From Pterobdella sp. o SKG-2022 (taxonomy: Eukaryota > Annelida > Clitellata > Hirudinida > Piscicolidae): a stretch of 64,000 bases of DNA. Within the stretch, counting starts at the first letter, position 1; each line of letters opens with the position of its first letter. Below, in pieces: positions 30,722 to 44,877 of the stretch. Both the position numbers and the translations under genes were made by a program. The notes below the pieces were generated by a model. That model saw only the letters and a list, made by a program, of their open reading frames with translations, searched no databases and was not told where the DNA came from. The stretch lies in NCBI GenBank assembly GCA_964035795.1, contig OZ038321.1, forward strand, positions 20,397,958 to 20,461,957, written 5' to 3'.

Positions 30722-31087
30722 AAATTTATTTTGAACGTAAGTAATCTATAGAAATTGGTTTAAAATTATTTTTGCAAAAATTTTTTCTTGATGAAAGCAT
30801 ATAATTTGTATGAAATAAACACAATTTTATGTTCAAAACTTGTTATTTTCCCATTTTAATGTTTAATTTATTTGTATCAATACAAAAAAAAACAAGAAAG
30901 AAATAAAGTGATTTACAAATTTTAAAATATTTGTTTCCAAACAACAAAAACTTGTTCCCTCTTGTAAAGCCTAATGATAAACAAGCTTAACTTGCTTTTA
31001 GCCTTAAGTTTGCTGTTTTGCAATAATTGATGAAACCAAACAAACATTTTTCATTAAAAATTATCTAAAAAAGTTGTCTTTTTATAG

Positions 31088-31253
31088 AAACTCTGAATCT
31101 TGTAAACCTGACTATCCTCCTTTCATGGATGCATGTTTTAGATATTGTTTGGATTGTTGCATTGTGACTCAAAGCAAATCAATCAAGATCCAAATATCAT
31201 TACAAATGTGCCCCATTTTCGAGACAGGCCAATTAGCACAAATTATCATGTGA
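31088..31253 (+). CDS. Possible Cys-rich terminal exon, 54 codons
   Basis: After an acceptor ttgtctttttatag the frame reads NSESCKPDYPPFMDACFRYC followed by LDCCIVTQSK and runs on to TGA. There are five cysteines in the first 25 codons and one more later. Cys clusters of this kind are found in small secreted domains. No signal-peptide exon upstream could be linked, and a gtgact donor after CCI could end it earlier. I do not recognise the family. Confidence 0.3.
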
Positions 31254-33641
31254 TAAAATTGATTAACTGTAAGTACTAGACATTATTCATATAATATATC
31301 ATTTCAATTGTTACATTACAGATAAAGTTAGATCAATAAATGTTTTACTGTTATTTGGAGTTTTTTCTTTATGGACACGAAGAAAAACCTACATGCTTCA
31401 ATGAAGCAAAACAATTTTCCTCAATATTTACTAATTCAAACATTAATAAATAATTATATAAGGATGTGGCATTCTCTTATGCTCAATAGCAAATCTGAAT
31501 TATGTATTTACCCCATTAGTATTTGTTTTATCAATATTAAAAGAAATAAAACACAACCATTTGTTTTACTTTTTTTTCAAACTGTGAAAATATTCGTGTT
31601 TCAACAGAGCTTAAAATTTTTTATCTTTGAAAATTTAAATATACTTTAATTTAGTTTTTCATCGTGTTGGCTTACCTTTTTTTAGTTAGTTAAATTTTTT
31701 GAAATAATTTTATTTATTCATATCATAAGACATTAATGCCATTTGATGACAAAACCTGATAATTTATTAAAAGTTAAACATATATTTACACTTTTTTCGA
31801 GAATAAACATAATAGAGAATTAAAACCATGCATTTCAACATTTTAACAATTTCAGTGTGTTTTAGATAAGTAAATTCTCTCATTTTATAAAAGAATTATT
31901 TTTTAATGGCTCTTTAATTTTATAAAAATATGAAAATGCACCAAGATATGAAAATTTTCGTTGAGCAGTTTTATGCTTAAACACCATTCAAGTTGGAAAA
32001 ATTTTAACAAAGACGGAACTTTTTATAAGCTTCATTCCAATTCAATGATAAAAGAAACCCCTTCACCACACAAAGTTTCGTGCCGAACTAAAGCTCTTTC
32101 CACTTACACAATCTTTTATTTATCACAGTTTCCTTCGACGGATATTCACTAGTTTTGAAAAAAAAACTGTTTCCCTGTTTGCTATTGTTGTATTAAATAA
32201 CTAGAATAATTTTGTATTGATTAGAAAGTGTGGGATTTTCGGTGATATTTTCAAGTGTTTTGAAGTTTTCAACTTCTTGATTGACCTTGTTGACATTTTC
32301 TCAAAGTTATTTAAACTGCTTATTGAAACTTATATATTACTTATATTCCTGATTCTCAAAAGTTTACTTGCTGATGTATTAAAATTAACGGTAATATTCT
32401 TTCATTTAGCATAAATATTCAAATATTTCTAAAATTTTAGACAGCTTCAGTTTTTCCGTAATTTAACTTTTTCGCTACTTAGCTAAACTTATCGAAAATT
32501 AATTTTTTCATGAATGTATTAAAAACCTCATATATTGACGTAAAATCTCTGAAAAAATTAAGCCTTCACAGTAACAAGTCTTTTTTGTATGTTTAATACT
32601 TAATGTATTGCACAATGGCGTCTGTGAGCTTACCAAGTGCCAAGAAAACTTTCAAAAATTGATTAATAAGAATATAACTTAAAAAAAAATTTATACGCAA
32701 TAATCAGTTTTCAGCGAAATTTAATTTATAAGTTGAATGGAGAATTATCCCACAAAGGCCTATTTTATGATGAAACGTTAACTAAATTATAGTAGGTCGA
32801 TAATTTTTCGTGGTTGTATTTGTCAAAACTCAGGATTTTTAAGCCTGAAATTTTATCATTCTTTCATTTCGAATCTATTTCAAAATTCTTTTTATAGCTC
32901 ATCGCAATAAAAACTTTTACTATGGTTTTTGTTAAAAATACTTTCCAATTAAGTTTTTTACGCTTTTTGAAACGTTGATTTTCCTTCATCTAACACAGCT
33001 CCAAAATGTACATTTTTCAAAGCTTTTCTCTCATATCCTGAAATAAAATTTCATAATTTTTTGAAATGATTTTTCACATTTGCCAAGGATAATTCATTTT
33101 TTTACTTATCTTTTTCTATGAAATTTTTATATTTTTTACATTATCGTATATTTTCAAAAAAATTTTTTTCTTCTTTAAAATTGTGAACTCATACTTCATA
33201 ATAGTATTTCGGATGACCGCAGAAAACTATCAAGCCAAATGGCAACATCAAGCCATCAAACACTACGACATTGAAATACACGAATAATTTAAATGCAGAA
33301 ATTAAAATAAACACCTTTTTGTTCCAAGAGAGATTTTTATAATACACAAGGCATCTACTAATGAATGGCATCAAACTGAATTGACGTCATCAAGGAAATT
33401 TTTCTTCAAATTTTAGTCGTCGAAAAAGAAATATTTTTAATATAAATTATTCAAGTTGTAAATTTCCTAATGCAGAGTAACCTGGCATAAACTTTTTTTT
33501 ATGTTCATTGTGTAAAAAATTGTATTTCTGAATTGTAAAAATTCTTTTTAATTTTGCCAAATTTTCATTATTCTATTCCACATAATTTCAACATCACCGA
33601 GTAAATTACTTTGTAAACAAATATGACTTTGGAAGTTTTAA
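31254..33641. other. Gene-poor stretch
   Basis: AT-rich. A short minus-strand frame at 33189-33374 encodes a hydrophobic segment and has an acceptor-like AG before it, but it is too weak to enter as a gene. Confidence 0.35.
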
Positions 33642-33893
33642 TTAAAATGCTGAATAATTATGGTCTAACGTTGCTTCACAAGCGGGCATTGTGTGCTGGC
33701 ATAACCGGAGTGACATCTCCCGAACCTGTTGAGTGGTAAAGGGGACATTTAGAAATACATTAGTCAATGAAATGTAGTCTAAACAATAATTTGGATAAGT
33801 AGTAAAATTAGTCTTTAGTTGATCGTTGATGGTTAAGCTTTCTTTGAACCATGGCGCAACACTTGAAGTTATTAAGAGTCTTGTAGCATGCAA
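33642..33893 (-). CDS. Unidentified open frame, exon or repeat fragment
   Basis: An 83-codon minus-strand frame with unusually low AT content for this region. It reads ITSSVAPWFKESLTINDQLK and later VPFTTQQVREMSLRLCQHTM before ending. An AG acceptor lies inside it (cactcaacag), so only the second half may be exon. It matches no family I can name. A transposon origin is possible because the segment from 33660 to 33750 differs in base composition from its flanks. Confidence 0.25.
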   Translation of the reverse strand: MHATRLLITSSVAPWFKESLTINDQLKTNFTTYPNYCLDYISLTNVFLNVPFTTQQVREMSLRLCQHTMPACEATLDHNYSAF

Positions 33894-36645
33894 TTTACAA
33901 AAAAATTTGCTTCAAAAGCACCCAAAAGTTTGTGAAAAATTATGAGTAAATTTGTTCATGGTATAGCTGAGTTTTCAAAAGTTTGCGAAAATTCTTGAGA
34001 GAAGGTGATGGGCGTAAATTAGGAAGGAAAAAGTTTCACTGACGGTGAGAAAAAAAGCGATCAAGAATTTGAGATTCAGATAAGATGTTCATTTTTTCTC
34101 ATACCTGGAAAAATATTTCGAGAACGAATCTTCGAAGAAATTCACGGACCGAATTTACTACAGATTAGATCGAATATGAGTGCAAAACGTTAAATTAAGC
34201 GAATCAGGTAGTTAATTGGTATGTCTATTGCATTATAAAACCATGGTAAATTTCCAACAACAAGTTTATTTGAATTCATGGCATCCAAATTGAAAGTGGC
34301 AATGAATAGCTTACGTGGATATTATATTGTAAAATGACTATCTTCATTTAATTATTCTCTTCCCTTTTCCTTGATGCCTACTTTATCAATCGTTTCATTG
34401 TTATTCGATTATTCAATGATATATTTATATAATAACCAATTTATTAATTTAAATTCACCAAAATTTTAAAACTTATTAACATCACTTGGAAAATAATTGA
34501 AAACTGTGAATGTTTAAAAGTTCGTCTTAAAAACCTTCACGCAAATCAGTTGTTTTCGTGGCGCTGTATAAAAAGACACCTTCATTAATAATAATCCAAA
34601 AACACCATTAATAATAATATAATAACATAGCAATTTACAATAACCACGATGAAACCTTCCAATAACTCTCATAGTCAACAATGGGTACATGAAACTCCAA
34701 GTGACCACCCCATATAAATCATAATTTGATCAACATTACTATCATTAATTCCACATAATATATAAATTAACAATTTGTTCATTATTTCCCAACCTCACCA
34801 TTATTTGTATTTAGATATCAACCTCGTGCTATTTATTATATTGGGTAGTATTATATTAATATGTTATTAAAATACTAAAAGCGATAATAGCATGGCGTAG
34901 GCTATATTCTTTCGATATCAACACTTCTTCCATAATATCAGGATTATCTTAACCAATATTGCGCCTTTATAACCATGCTTCCATCAAAATGATAAACTGT
35001 TATCGAAACGATCTATCAGGATGATGCCGCTTCAATCTTCCTTATTAGTGCTTATTCCCTATAATTCTTTCTTGGAAGGTGAAAAACATTTTAGGTGCGC
35101 TTGCAGTGTTTTATCTCTTCACGACTTGGAACAATTAATTAAAATTATGTGAAAATATTAATTTTTTAAATATGAATATGTATGAGAAAAAATATAAAAA
35201 AATCTTCAAAGTAATCTTTGCTTTTATTTATTTATTGGCATTTATTCTTCATATCTTGTTTCACTTTAGGATAAAATAATGTAATGCAAGTAAAATGTAT
35301 TAAATGAAACGACTACATATTTAGGCTATTTTTCAGTATTTATAAATAATTCTTTTATAAATATACAAACTTGTTTTATTTCATTCCTATTAAAAAAAAT
35401 TTAGTTTGAATTTTTTTTCTGTCTAGATGTACTGTCAAAAATGAATTATAACTCGTAAAAAATTCAGCCTGTTCAGAAAGATATAAAGAATCTTGTTTCA
35501 ATTTTTCATGGAAAGTTTAAAAATTACTTATATTTCTTTCCTCTTAATTCAATTATGAATTGAATATCATAAAAACCCCGGCTAACCCGAAGAGTACTGA
35601 GGTTTGGATGTTGTATGTTTTTGTGTCTTCAAATTCTCTAATCATAAGCATTTAGACACGTTTATCTTGATAAAAACTAAAAATTTTCGATCGATTGTTC
35701 TTGTCATACGTTGGTAAAGTAGAGAAGCCGTTTTTGGCCGAAAGTACTGCCAAAAAATCACCAAAAAAAATCATTAAAAATTATTTTCTCAAAAAATCAA
35801 ACTTTTGACATGATATTTGTCGAAGTCTAAAAAAAACTGTGTCTTGAATAAATTTGTACTGCTGAAATTTAGATGCTGCTGTACATTCATCCTAAGTACA
35901 ACACGTATTGGAGAAAACCTTTCCACTTATAAAATTTTAATAGCTTTTTAAAATTGCAATAAGCCGTTCCAGTATCAGCAACATAACTATGCGATATAGA
36001 AGTGTCGATGAAATGAAATCACTCACCCGAGATGGGTGCCATTTAACAACTTTAGCGTTAATAGACTCTTGTGATTTCGACCTCAACATTTTGCGAATGA
36101 ATTTTATTCGATAGAATTTGAAATTTTCCATTTTTTTGTGATTTTCTGAGTTTGAAAAATTTTCTTAAATTTAAAACTTTAAAAAGAAATTTTCTTTAAA
36201 TAGAACTAAGCTATCTTAATATAAGAATGATCTAGAAATATTCCTAGTTCTTTTTAGAACATTTATTTATTTCAAATAAATTCAACAACCATTGCTTTTT
36301 TGAAGGCAAATTCCCTATTTACAGAAGGCCCGAATTTATTTAGCCAATTTGGAATTTCATTTAAGCAAATTTCCTTATCAAATTTTTTCACAGTTTTCCT
36401 AATTTTAAGCCTATTAGTTATTCAATATTTTGCACTACATTTTCACAAAAATTTTAAAATATTTCAAAATTTTTATTATTTGCTTACGTTAAAAACTTAA
36501 AAAAACTTTCCAATTGAGAAATGCACCTAATAAGACTCAAACTTCCATCATCTAAACATTTTGTCCAAAAATTTAATCAAATAGCGAATCAATTTAGTTT
36601 TCATTGTTTTTCACCTTTATTCATTTAAGAATTTTTGAAGACAAA
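33894..36645. other. Intergenic or unresolved, possible minus exon near 36012-36060
   Basis: Mostly AT-rich. On the minus strand about 36090-36025 reads SKSQESINAKVVKWHPSR and then meets a strong gtgagtga donor. It could be an extra 3' exon of the protocadherin or an exon of another gene, but I cannot connect it. Confidence 0.3.
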
Positions 36646-39600
36646 CTATACAGAACCAACTTGTCCGGAGATGAGGTCAGGCGACATTTTATGGAGGTTC
36701 TTGTTGATGAAATTCTCATTAAGAGCCTCAATGTTAGCGGGAATTTGAATATCATTACACGGACCGAAATTTCTCTCCAGGCTGTAAGTGTTGGTCGTAC
36801 AGACTTGCTCACATAAAAAATGTTTATCTTGATTGAAAATTTCGCGATTTGGTTCATGGCATGGTTCCCTATTTTTGTGATTTTGATAAGTTTCTTTATT
36901 GTTTTTATGAGTGTGGAAATTGTCTGTTTTGTGTTCTTGAACCATGTTTGTGTTTTTGTTGAAATTGTAATTGTCGTTACTATAACTATAAAAATTATTT
37001 TTAAAAAGCCCTTCAGATAGATTGGTCTCTGTAATGTTTTTATTTCTGTTGTTGATTTCAATATAATCAATAATACTATCAATCTCGAAAAATTCTGTTG
37101 TTTTATTTTTCTTTTTTTTCTTTTTTTTTTTTTTATTTTTTGTAACAGTTTTACTATAGTTGCTCGAACCAACATCCTTTTCGATGTAGTTATCATCAAT
37201 ATTAACTTTGTGTCTATTAACTCCAAAATTTCTTTTTCTCTTACATTTTTTAGGATTTTTATTATTTTTACTGAACAAACTAAAAATCATATCATTTCTT
37301 TTGTGTTTATTTCTACTTCTTCTAAGCATAATTTTCTTCTTCAATACACTGACAACACTGATAGAAAGAATAAGAGAAAAAGATAGAAACCCCACCAAGA
37401 TCCAAGCTAAAATACTACTAATATTTTTATTTTTATAACTTCCGTTATTTTGTTTAACAGAAAAACTATTGTTGTAATTAATATCTGTGTTGTTTGTTAT
37501 GTCAATATTGCTTCCATTGGTATGTTTGTGTATTATGTTAGTATCTTCATTAATCTTATCGGTGTTTTCGTTGTTTCCTCTGTGGTGAGAATAAAAAGTT
37601 ATAGATTAGTTTTATTCATTTTTTTCAAGTTTTACTAAAATTTATCTAAATTTTTTTATTAGAAATTTTGAATTCAAAAAAACATAATTAAAGTAAAACG
37701 TTTCAAATCCTTCAGATTGTGCTTAAAAGTCTTTAATCAAAGAGAGAATTTCAGTGAAAAATCTTCTTAAAACTTAATTATTTTTTTTTGAAAGTCAATT
37801 CAATTTGAAACATAAAAATATAATAGACTTACACATACTCAATAATTTTGATTTACATACAGAAGAAGGTAGCTGAAGCGTGATTCTTACAGCCCTTCTT
37901 ATGCGCGGATTTGTAATAAAACGAAAAGAACGATCAAAGCATTCATTTTATATTTGTTGCTTTCTAACTTTTGATTTTCCTAGTGCATTATTCAGTATGG
38001 TGAGCTAGTGAATAAGTAATAGAAACAAGGAATAAAAGTGATCGTAACAAGTCACGAGAGAATTTATATATAAAAAGCCAAAAATTAATAGAAGAAATGA
38101 ATTCTTAAATGATAAAGTATGCAGTGGAGATCAAAAGATTGCGTTAAGTGTTATTTAATTTTGAAATACACCGATGACTTGGGCTCTAGCCTACAGTGCT
38201 AAAGATTCAAAACCAAACCTCGTTTCAAGGTTTCTTTCTCGAGTTTGTTGCAATGTTTTTTGAGAATTCAAAAAAAGCTTTTTTTGTTTATTTTGTAGTA
38301 GACTTTGCTGATATAGCTGTTGTTTATAATGAAGAAGCTTCTTTATATGAATTTTTTGTTGATGACGTTTAATTTTTCTGCTTTGTTGTTTATCGGTAGT
38401 TTTTGCGTGTAGTGGGTGGTTGTAAGAATGATTGTAAGGGAGAAAAAAATATTTATGTTGATTCGGAGATTGTATTTGTATGGCTTGTTCTCTTGTAAAA
38501 ATCTTTTGATATAGAGGCGATGCCGTTATTTTGGCTGCGTTGTTTTTTATACTCTCCTTGTTTACTGTTTTAACTCCTTGACTAAACTCATTATTTTGAG
38601 TGTCAAAGTTTGTATTGCTCTTTGAATGATTTTCAAACGAAGGCACTGTTGTGATTGAAATAAAATATATTTTAAAAATTATACTCAAATTATTAAAAAT
38701 AAAACCTCTGAAAAAAGAATGGAAACTTTTCAGTATATATAAAACTTAGGGAGAGTATGTCTGAGAACCATTGGAAACTGCTTTTGAAAGGTATTATGCG
38801 AACAAGTCGAGCATCAAGCCCCCAAAATAAAGAACGAATTCAAAACCATCAAAACGAGAATAAAAAACACTGATTTTAATAGAATTGAAAACATCAAACT
38901 GAACCTGGAGGCTTTACAATCGAGAGCCTATCAAACTGATTGAAAATTTTGTTAGCTGGCACCCTGCCACAATTTTCACTAGCTTTTGTTTCACTTTTGA
39001 TGGTATGGTTTTCGTTCAAGTAATTATAATTATGGTTTTGATCTTTTTTTTCGCATACATCGTCATAGAATTTGAAATTAAGTTTTAAATTATTTTTCAT
39101 AGTGGCGTTATGAACATTGTAACAGTGAACTTTGATTGAGAAATATGTTTGTGTTAATGCTTTTATGTTTATAAATACTTTTTTATTTGATTTTTTGTTT
39201 TTATTTTCTCTAATCTTTTCAAGGTTTTTAATCACATAAAGACGTTTTTCAAGACTTTCATCCTCATTTAAATAGTTTTTTGATGTGTTTGTCTTGATGA
39301 AAATGTTTGCTGTATTTTTACTGTAAACTTCATTAAATACTTGAGTAGAGGGATTTTCAAATTTTTCTTTAGAAGTAATTTTCTTGGAATTATGTAGTGT
39401 TTCGCTTGACAAATGGTCAAACTTTTTATTGTTGTTTTCATTGTCGTTATCACGTACATTCTTGACCATTTGATTAAAGAATAGAATATCATTATCATTC
39501 AACATCATGATTAACTCATGCTGGTCCTCTGAAACTAAAACTAACTTAAATTTCAACAAACTTCTCAAAATTTTTACAGATTCACTGAAATTAATTTTAT

Positions 39601-42600
39601 AAAAATAGTTTTTTTTTTTATCTTGTGTTAATTTCATAAAAATATCTGCCAAAAAACTTTTTTTAATTCCGAAAAGTATATTTTTCTTTGCTTCTGGTTG
39701 TGTGAGAAGGCATTTAGTTAGTTTGTTCAATCCTGTGTCTTTATCTTCAACATTTAAGTAACCAAGCATGTTTAAAGCAGCTTTTTTATCAACTTTTGAT
39801 TTTTTTATTCTCACCTTTTCTCTCTTTTTTGTTCGTTCCAAATTTAATTTATTAATTGTATCACTGTTTTCCATTTCTTTTATGTATACTTTTTTCTGCG
39901 AGGTTTTATATGCATCAGAAGGACAGAAGAAAATTAATTTGCTGTGTTCTTGATGAAACAACAGTCGAGGCATATTTTCATTTGATTGATAACTATGAAG
40001 ATTATCATTTAAAAAATGATTCTCATCAGACAAGAGTTTTTTCGGAGTCTCTTCTTTCAAATTCATATGTTTTTCTGCCTTAGTTGATTTATAATTTTGT
40101 CGATTACTTATATTTTTATCAATCAAAATTTTCTTCTTATCGTTAATACTATTGTTTTCTTGATTTTCCATGCTTTTGTCATATTCATCTTCAACATAGA
40201 GATATTCATCAAGGATTTCTCTAGAGTAATCAATGTGGTGGTTTTTGAGCAGTATAGACATCGGGAGAGAATAATAAGAGAAACAAACACTCTCTTTTGA
40301 TCTTATCTTACTTTCCAAGTCTTCATTGATGATTTTAGCTTTTTTTGTTTCATGATCGCTAAAATTTCCAGTTTTAATGTTAGAATTATTAGTAGTTTCC
40401 GGAAAAAAGTAGTCATAAAAGCCGTTATCAGTTTCATTGCTTTTGTTTTTACCTTTCGCAACATTGCTAATTTTATAGATGTAATTTTTATTTAAATTAT
40501 TGTTTTTATTTTCATCATAACCAAATAAAAACATCTCAGACAACACGTAATCCCTCGGAACATAGTTGAGCTGTTTGTTCTTATAGATAGAATTATAATC
40601 AATATGAGGGGCGTGATTGTTCACATCGACCACTTCAATACTCACTTGAGCATACCCCGTTAAGCCACTGACTCCTTTATCTACAGCTTGAACCATCAGA
40701 TTATGTCTGTTATCAAGATGTATTTTATAATGGAGTTGCGAAACAAGTATAAGGTCTCCCGTAGCTCGGTCAATGGCCCACGGAGGAGAGAATGAAAAAA
40801 ATGACTGAATTTCATGAAAGTTGTTAGTAGCGTAAAAATCCTTGTGGTGTTGTGAGTTAGGGTTTCCACTAAAGGCCTTTCTGGTGTAACGGCTATCTGC
40901 GTAGTCTTCATACCAATAAATTAAGCTCGAGTGCTTGTTCGTTTGAATGACTTGGTTTTTGAAAAGATTTTTGTTTTCAGCAATTTGCGATGTGAATTTA
41001 TTTTTAGCTTTATTTACTTTTTTTATTTTTGTTTCATAAGAGGAGGTTTGGTATTGGTTATGAGAATGATTTTGGTGATTTGCCATTTTATATGAATATA
41101 CATTATTTTTTGGTTTTGTGTTCATTTTTATGAACGAATGATTTTCGCCATAAAAATTTCTATTTTCATAACTTTCTTTGTTATTTAGGTCGTAATAGTC
41201 ATCTAAAGCGAAATCATTATCATTAATATTATCATCCAAATAATCGTAATTATAAAAGTCTTCTAATGGTTTTTCGTGAACAAAACTGTAAGAAATGTTA
41301 CCATTTCTACCTTCATCTACATCCTGAGCATACATACGCCCAATTATACTTAAAACTTCAGTGTCCTCCATTACTTTAAAATAATATGTAGCTTTTTCAA
41401 ATTCTGGTGAATTGTCATTGATGTCTTTTACTTTGACAACAATCTTGACGCTGTTTCGTAAGGGTATTTTGCCACCATCTTGCGCTACCAAAGTCATTCC
41501 ATACTCTTCTATTTCTTCTCGATCTAGAGGTTTTTTTAAAGCTAAAAACAAATCCCCGGAAGCTACTTTTAATTCAAAAGTTTCAACTATTTTCGCCATT
41601 TCTAACGTCTTCTTTTTATTATCAACAACAACTGTACTATAGTCAGTACTTTTTTTTTTGAAAGGAGTATTTTTATTGCGATTGTTATGTTGAATTTCAT
41701 CTTTGGTATGCATCTTATTGAAGTTAGAATAGATTATCCTGTTTGATATATGAGCCAAGTTAGTGTTATCAAAATTATTAGGCTTCTTTGTCTCATTATC
41801 CTTACAAATGTCGCCTTTGCCAGTTTTGAGAATGTTTTTTCTATTTTTTTTATACCAGTTCAGAATTAAATAATATGATTGTACACCATTGGTTCCGAGA
41901 TCAAAATCATAAGCTTTTGGCAGTAAATATTTGCTTCTTTTTCTTGCAGATTCAGGAATTTCAACGTTTACATTTGAGTTTTTAGAATATTCAAAATAAG
42001 GAGTGTGGTCGTTGATATCCAAAACTTGAACAAAAACAACAACTATTTCTGAGGCACTCTTATATTGGGATAGAAGGACGAGTTTGATGAAGCAGGATGC
42101 AGTAGTAGGGAATGATTGAAAGAGTGTAGAGTTGAAGGGCGGTAGTGACGGAGTAGTTTGATGTAATGAAGAAGAGAAAGGCGCTGATGAGAATGATGGA
42201 AAAAGATTTATTGCTGAAAGAATAATAGGTTTAGTTATGTGGGTCAACCCTTTAGAAAGATCGATGACAGAAAATGAAGAGGACGGTGAAAAAGATGATG
42301 AAGAAATGGACAAATGCGATAGATCTGAAAAATTAGATAAAAGTTTTGATGTATTTGATATAGAGTTTGAGTAAGAAGAAAATAAAAAGGAAGACAAAGA
42401 TGATGGGAATGATAAATGACCACATAACTCTTCTCTGTCAATTTTTCTGGCACTTTTGAGCAAGGAACCATCTTGTTCAATATAAAATAGGTTTTTAAGT
42501 TTATTTTCATATTCTGGGCTGTTAAATTCAAAAATAACTTTACGCTCATCTGCCAAATGAACTGACAGTATAGAGAAAGTTATCGATGATTTAAAGAGTG

Positions 42601-43165
42601 TTAAAGATTTTGAAAAAGAAGATTGGTAATTGGAGGAAGGTGCTAAAAGTAACGGCAATCTTTTTTTTTTCAAGCTGTAGGGGGTTTTTCCAAATGCTCT
42701 TTTGGTTTTATGACTTCCGTAATGATATTTAAAAGACTCATATTTGTTCCTTTTATTGTATCTATCAAATTTTCTTTCATTAATTTTATTATAACTTTTG
42801 TATTTATCGTAAAAATATTTTTCGTCTTTTTTGTTCCCAACGTTGTGCGCATCAAAGTCATCAACAAACATTTGGTATTTGTTGAAAGATTCCTTGTAAA
42901 AGTAATCTTCAACTTGGATATTTCTTTCCTTCAAGGTTTCTACTAAATCATGAGTCAAATTAGCGATAATAAGATGTTTCGGCTGCTCTTCTATCAACTG
43001 GTACTCTAAAGTTATGGGCAGAGGCGATGTAAAAAGGCAAAATAAATTGAGAAAAATTATCAGTCTTAATGGATAGGACATCGGGAATGCTATTGTACAA
43101 ATGACGCTCCTATCTTTCTGGCTCATTGTCCATACTTTCCAATAAAAGTCATTGCGTTTCTGCAA
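36646..43165 (-). CDS. Protocadherin-like transmembrane adhesion protein, 3 exons
   Basis: A calcium-dependent cell-adhesion protein of the protocadherin class. Exons 43165-38905, 38645-38219 and 37579-36646 join in phase to 1873 codons. A signal peptide is best explained by starting at Met29 (MSYPLRLIIFLNLFCLFTSP) or Met14 rather than Met1. Cadherin repeats are recognisable by EEQPKHLIIANLTHDL (EC1 start), KIDREELC, QVLDINDHTPYFE, VEIPESARKRSKYLLPKAYD followed by FDLGTNG, KPLDREEIEEYGMTLVAQDG, VKDINDNSPEF, AQDVDEGRNGNISY and VVDVNNHAPHI. So at least three EC repeats are clear, with long Asn/Lys/Tyr-rich or Ser-rich insertions between their strands. The 880-1420 region is too diverged to divide. 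The transmembrane segment is ILAWILVGFLSFSLILSISV at about residue 1619, and the 230-residue tail is basic with a lysine homopolymer. The delta/Pcdh1-like class is a guess. A gttggt donor near the end may hide further 3' exons. Confidence 0.87.
37109..37137 (-). repeat. Poly-A/poly-Lys tract inside protocadherin tail
   Basis: An almost pure A run on the coding (minus) strand encodes a run of lysines interrupted once near each end. It is prone to length error in both replication and assembly. The reading frame across it is intact in this copy. Confidence 0.8.
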
Positions 43166-44870
43166 AAGGTTTTTGATTATAATATTTTAAAGTTTAAAAA
43201 AGCTTTTTAAAATAATTTCAATGGCTGTATAAATATTAATCAAAATTTTTTGATGAAAAACACTTTCGAATTGATATTTTGGATATTAATTTTAATGAAT
43301 TCTATAAAAATTTGTTAGACTTTTAAAAATATGAAAAAAAATGTTTGAATAATTCCTATATTTTTCCGAAATACCTATTGATGAGAATGATTTTTTTCAA
43401 ACAGTTGAATCAGACTCCAAAACGAAAAAAGAGTGATTCTTTAATAAAGATAAAATTAAAGGTCTCATGTTTCTCCTACAATAACAAGCTTTTTTCCAGA
43501 CGAACTAAACTCAATAAAACTGATTGAAAAGTTCTCATCAAGTTTCAATTAGATTTTATCGAATACTTAAGTTTCATTAATTTAATTATAAAAAATTAAA
43601 TTAAAAATATTTTAAATCAAATTAATAAATCCAAAAAAATAAATTTTGAAATAATTTTGAGATTTTTTTATAGGGCTGAAAAACGCTGTATTGGGCAAAA
43701 ACTTGCTCACAAAGACTTGAAGGTTGATTTTGATTGAAGGTTTTTTAGTAGTGTGATGGATTTTGGGGCATGAAGAAAATGTTCCTCGAAAGCATACATC
43801 AAATATAACAATTAGTTTTTTATTATATTTCAGTGTTGAACTTATTTCCTTTTGATAAAAGATATGCTTTTTGGTTTTTTAAATTATTTTAAAATTCAAA
43901 AGCAATGTTGTGGGTTTCCTTTTATAGGTTTTTCAATTAAACTTTTTTTTTTGCATTGAAATGGAGATAACTTGACAAAAAAAATTATAATACAAAAAAC
44001 GTGTTCATTACACGCCTGGGTAAACTGATTAAATAAAAATATTCAAATAACAAGAATAATATTTTCAATTTTCGAAATTAAAAAGCCAATATTCTAAAAT
44101 CTGTTATGTCTTGTGCATAAAATGTATTGATTTTACAGATGGTTTTATATCTGGATTGATGTTTTCCCTTTGAATCGACGTAGCCTCGCCAAGAGCTACG
44201 TATTCTCCCCTTTTGAATCCTATATAATTCTTTCATAATATTTATCTTTTTACTTAATTTATTAAATTTTGTTTAAATATTGCTTTTGATTAAAAAGAAC
44301 TTTTTTTTTCGTATAATCTCCATAACAAAGTGAGCAGTAGCTAAAAACTATTTAAATTTGAAACCATAGTCATACCACAATGAAATTTTTATTTTTGAAA
44401 GTTAGTTTGCATTGTTCAGTTGATAATTAAAAGCTTGAAACATTTGGAGTTTTTTTAGTTTAATACAAATTTAAGAATTATTTTTCAAATATACTGTGGA
44501 GTGCCTTTAATTTTCAGACTACATTAAAAATTTTATACGTTAAAAACATATTTTTCCACAATCGTTTTTGTCCACATTTAATTGAAGGAAACGCAGATTT
44601 AAAATAAATTCGAGTTGGACTTTGTCTCCAGGACAAAATTACTCTCAAAAAATTTCTAAATGAGAGTGGAAATTATAAATATTTTTCACTATATATACTA
44701 TGTATATTACCACCTTTTTTTCATTTGTTACTATTTTAACGCTCATTATTTTTTTGTTTTGAGGCATATTGAAGGTTTTAAAGTTATTTTAGTTTTGATG
44801 ACAATAAATATTCATCTCGAAACTCCAAAAAAAAATTTTCTTTAATTTTATGTCGAGATGAGCACGGATA
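43166..44870. other. Region upstream of the protocadherin, no gene seen
   Basis: AT-rich with no supported exon; presumably includes the protocadherin promoter or a 5' non-coding exon. No specific element is identifiable. Confidence 0.4.
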
Positions 44871-44877
44871 GTTACGC

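Noticed and set aside
36621..37226. 201-codon Lys/Ile/Thr-rich minus-strand frame overlapping the protocadherin tail
   Set aside because: Alternative-frame shadow of the protocadherin exon across an A-rich tract.
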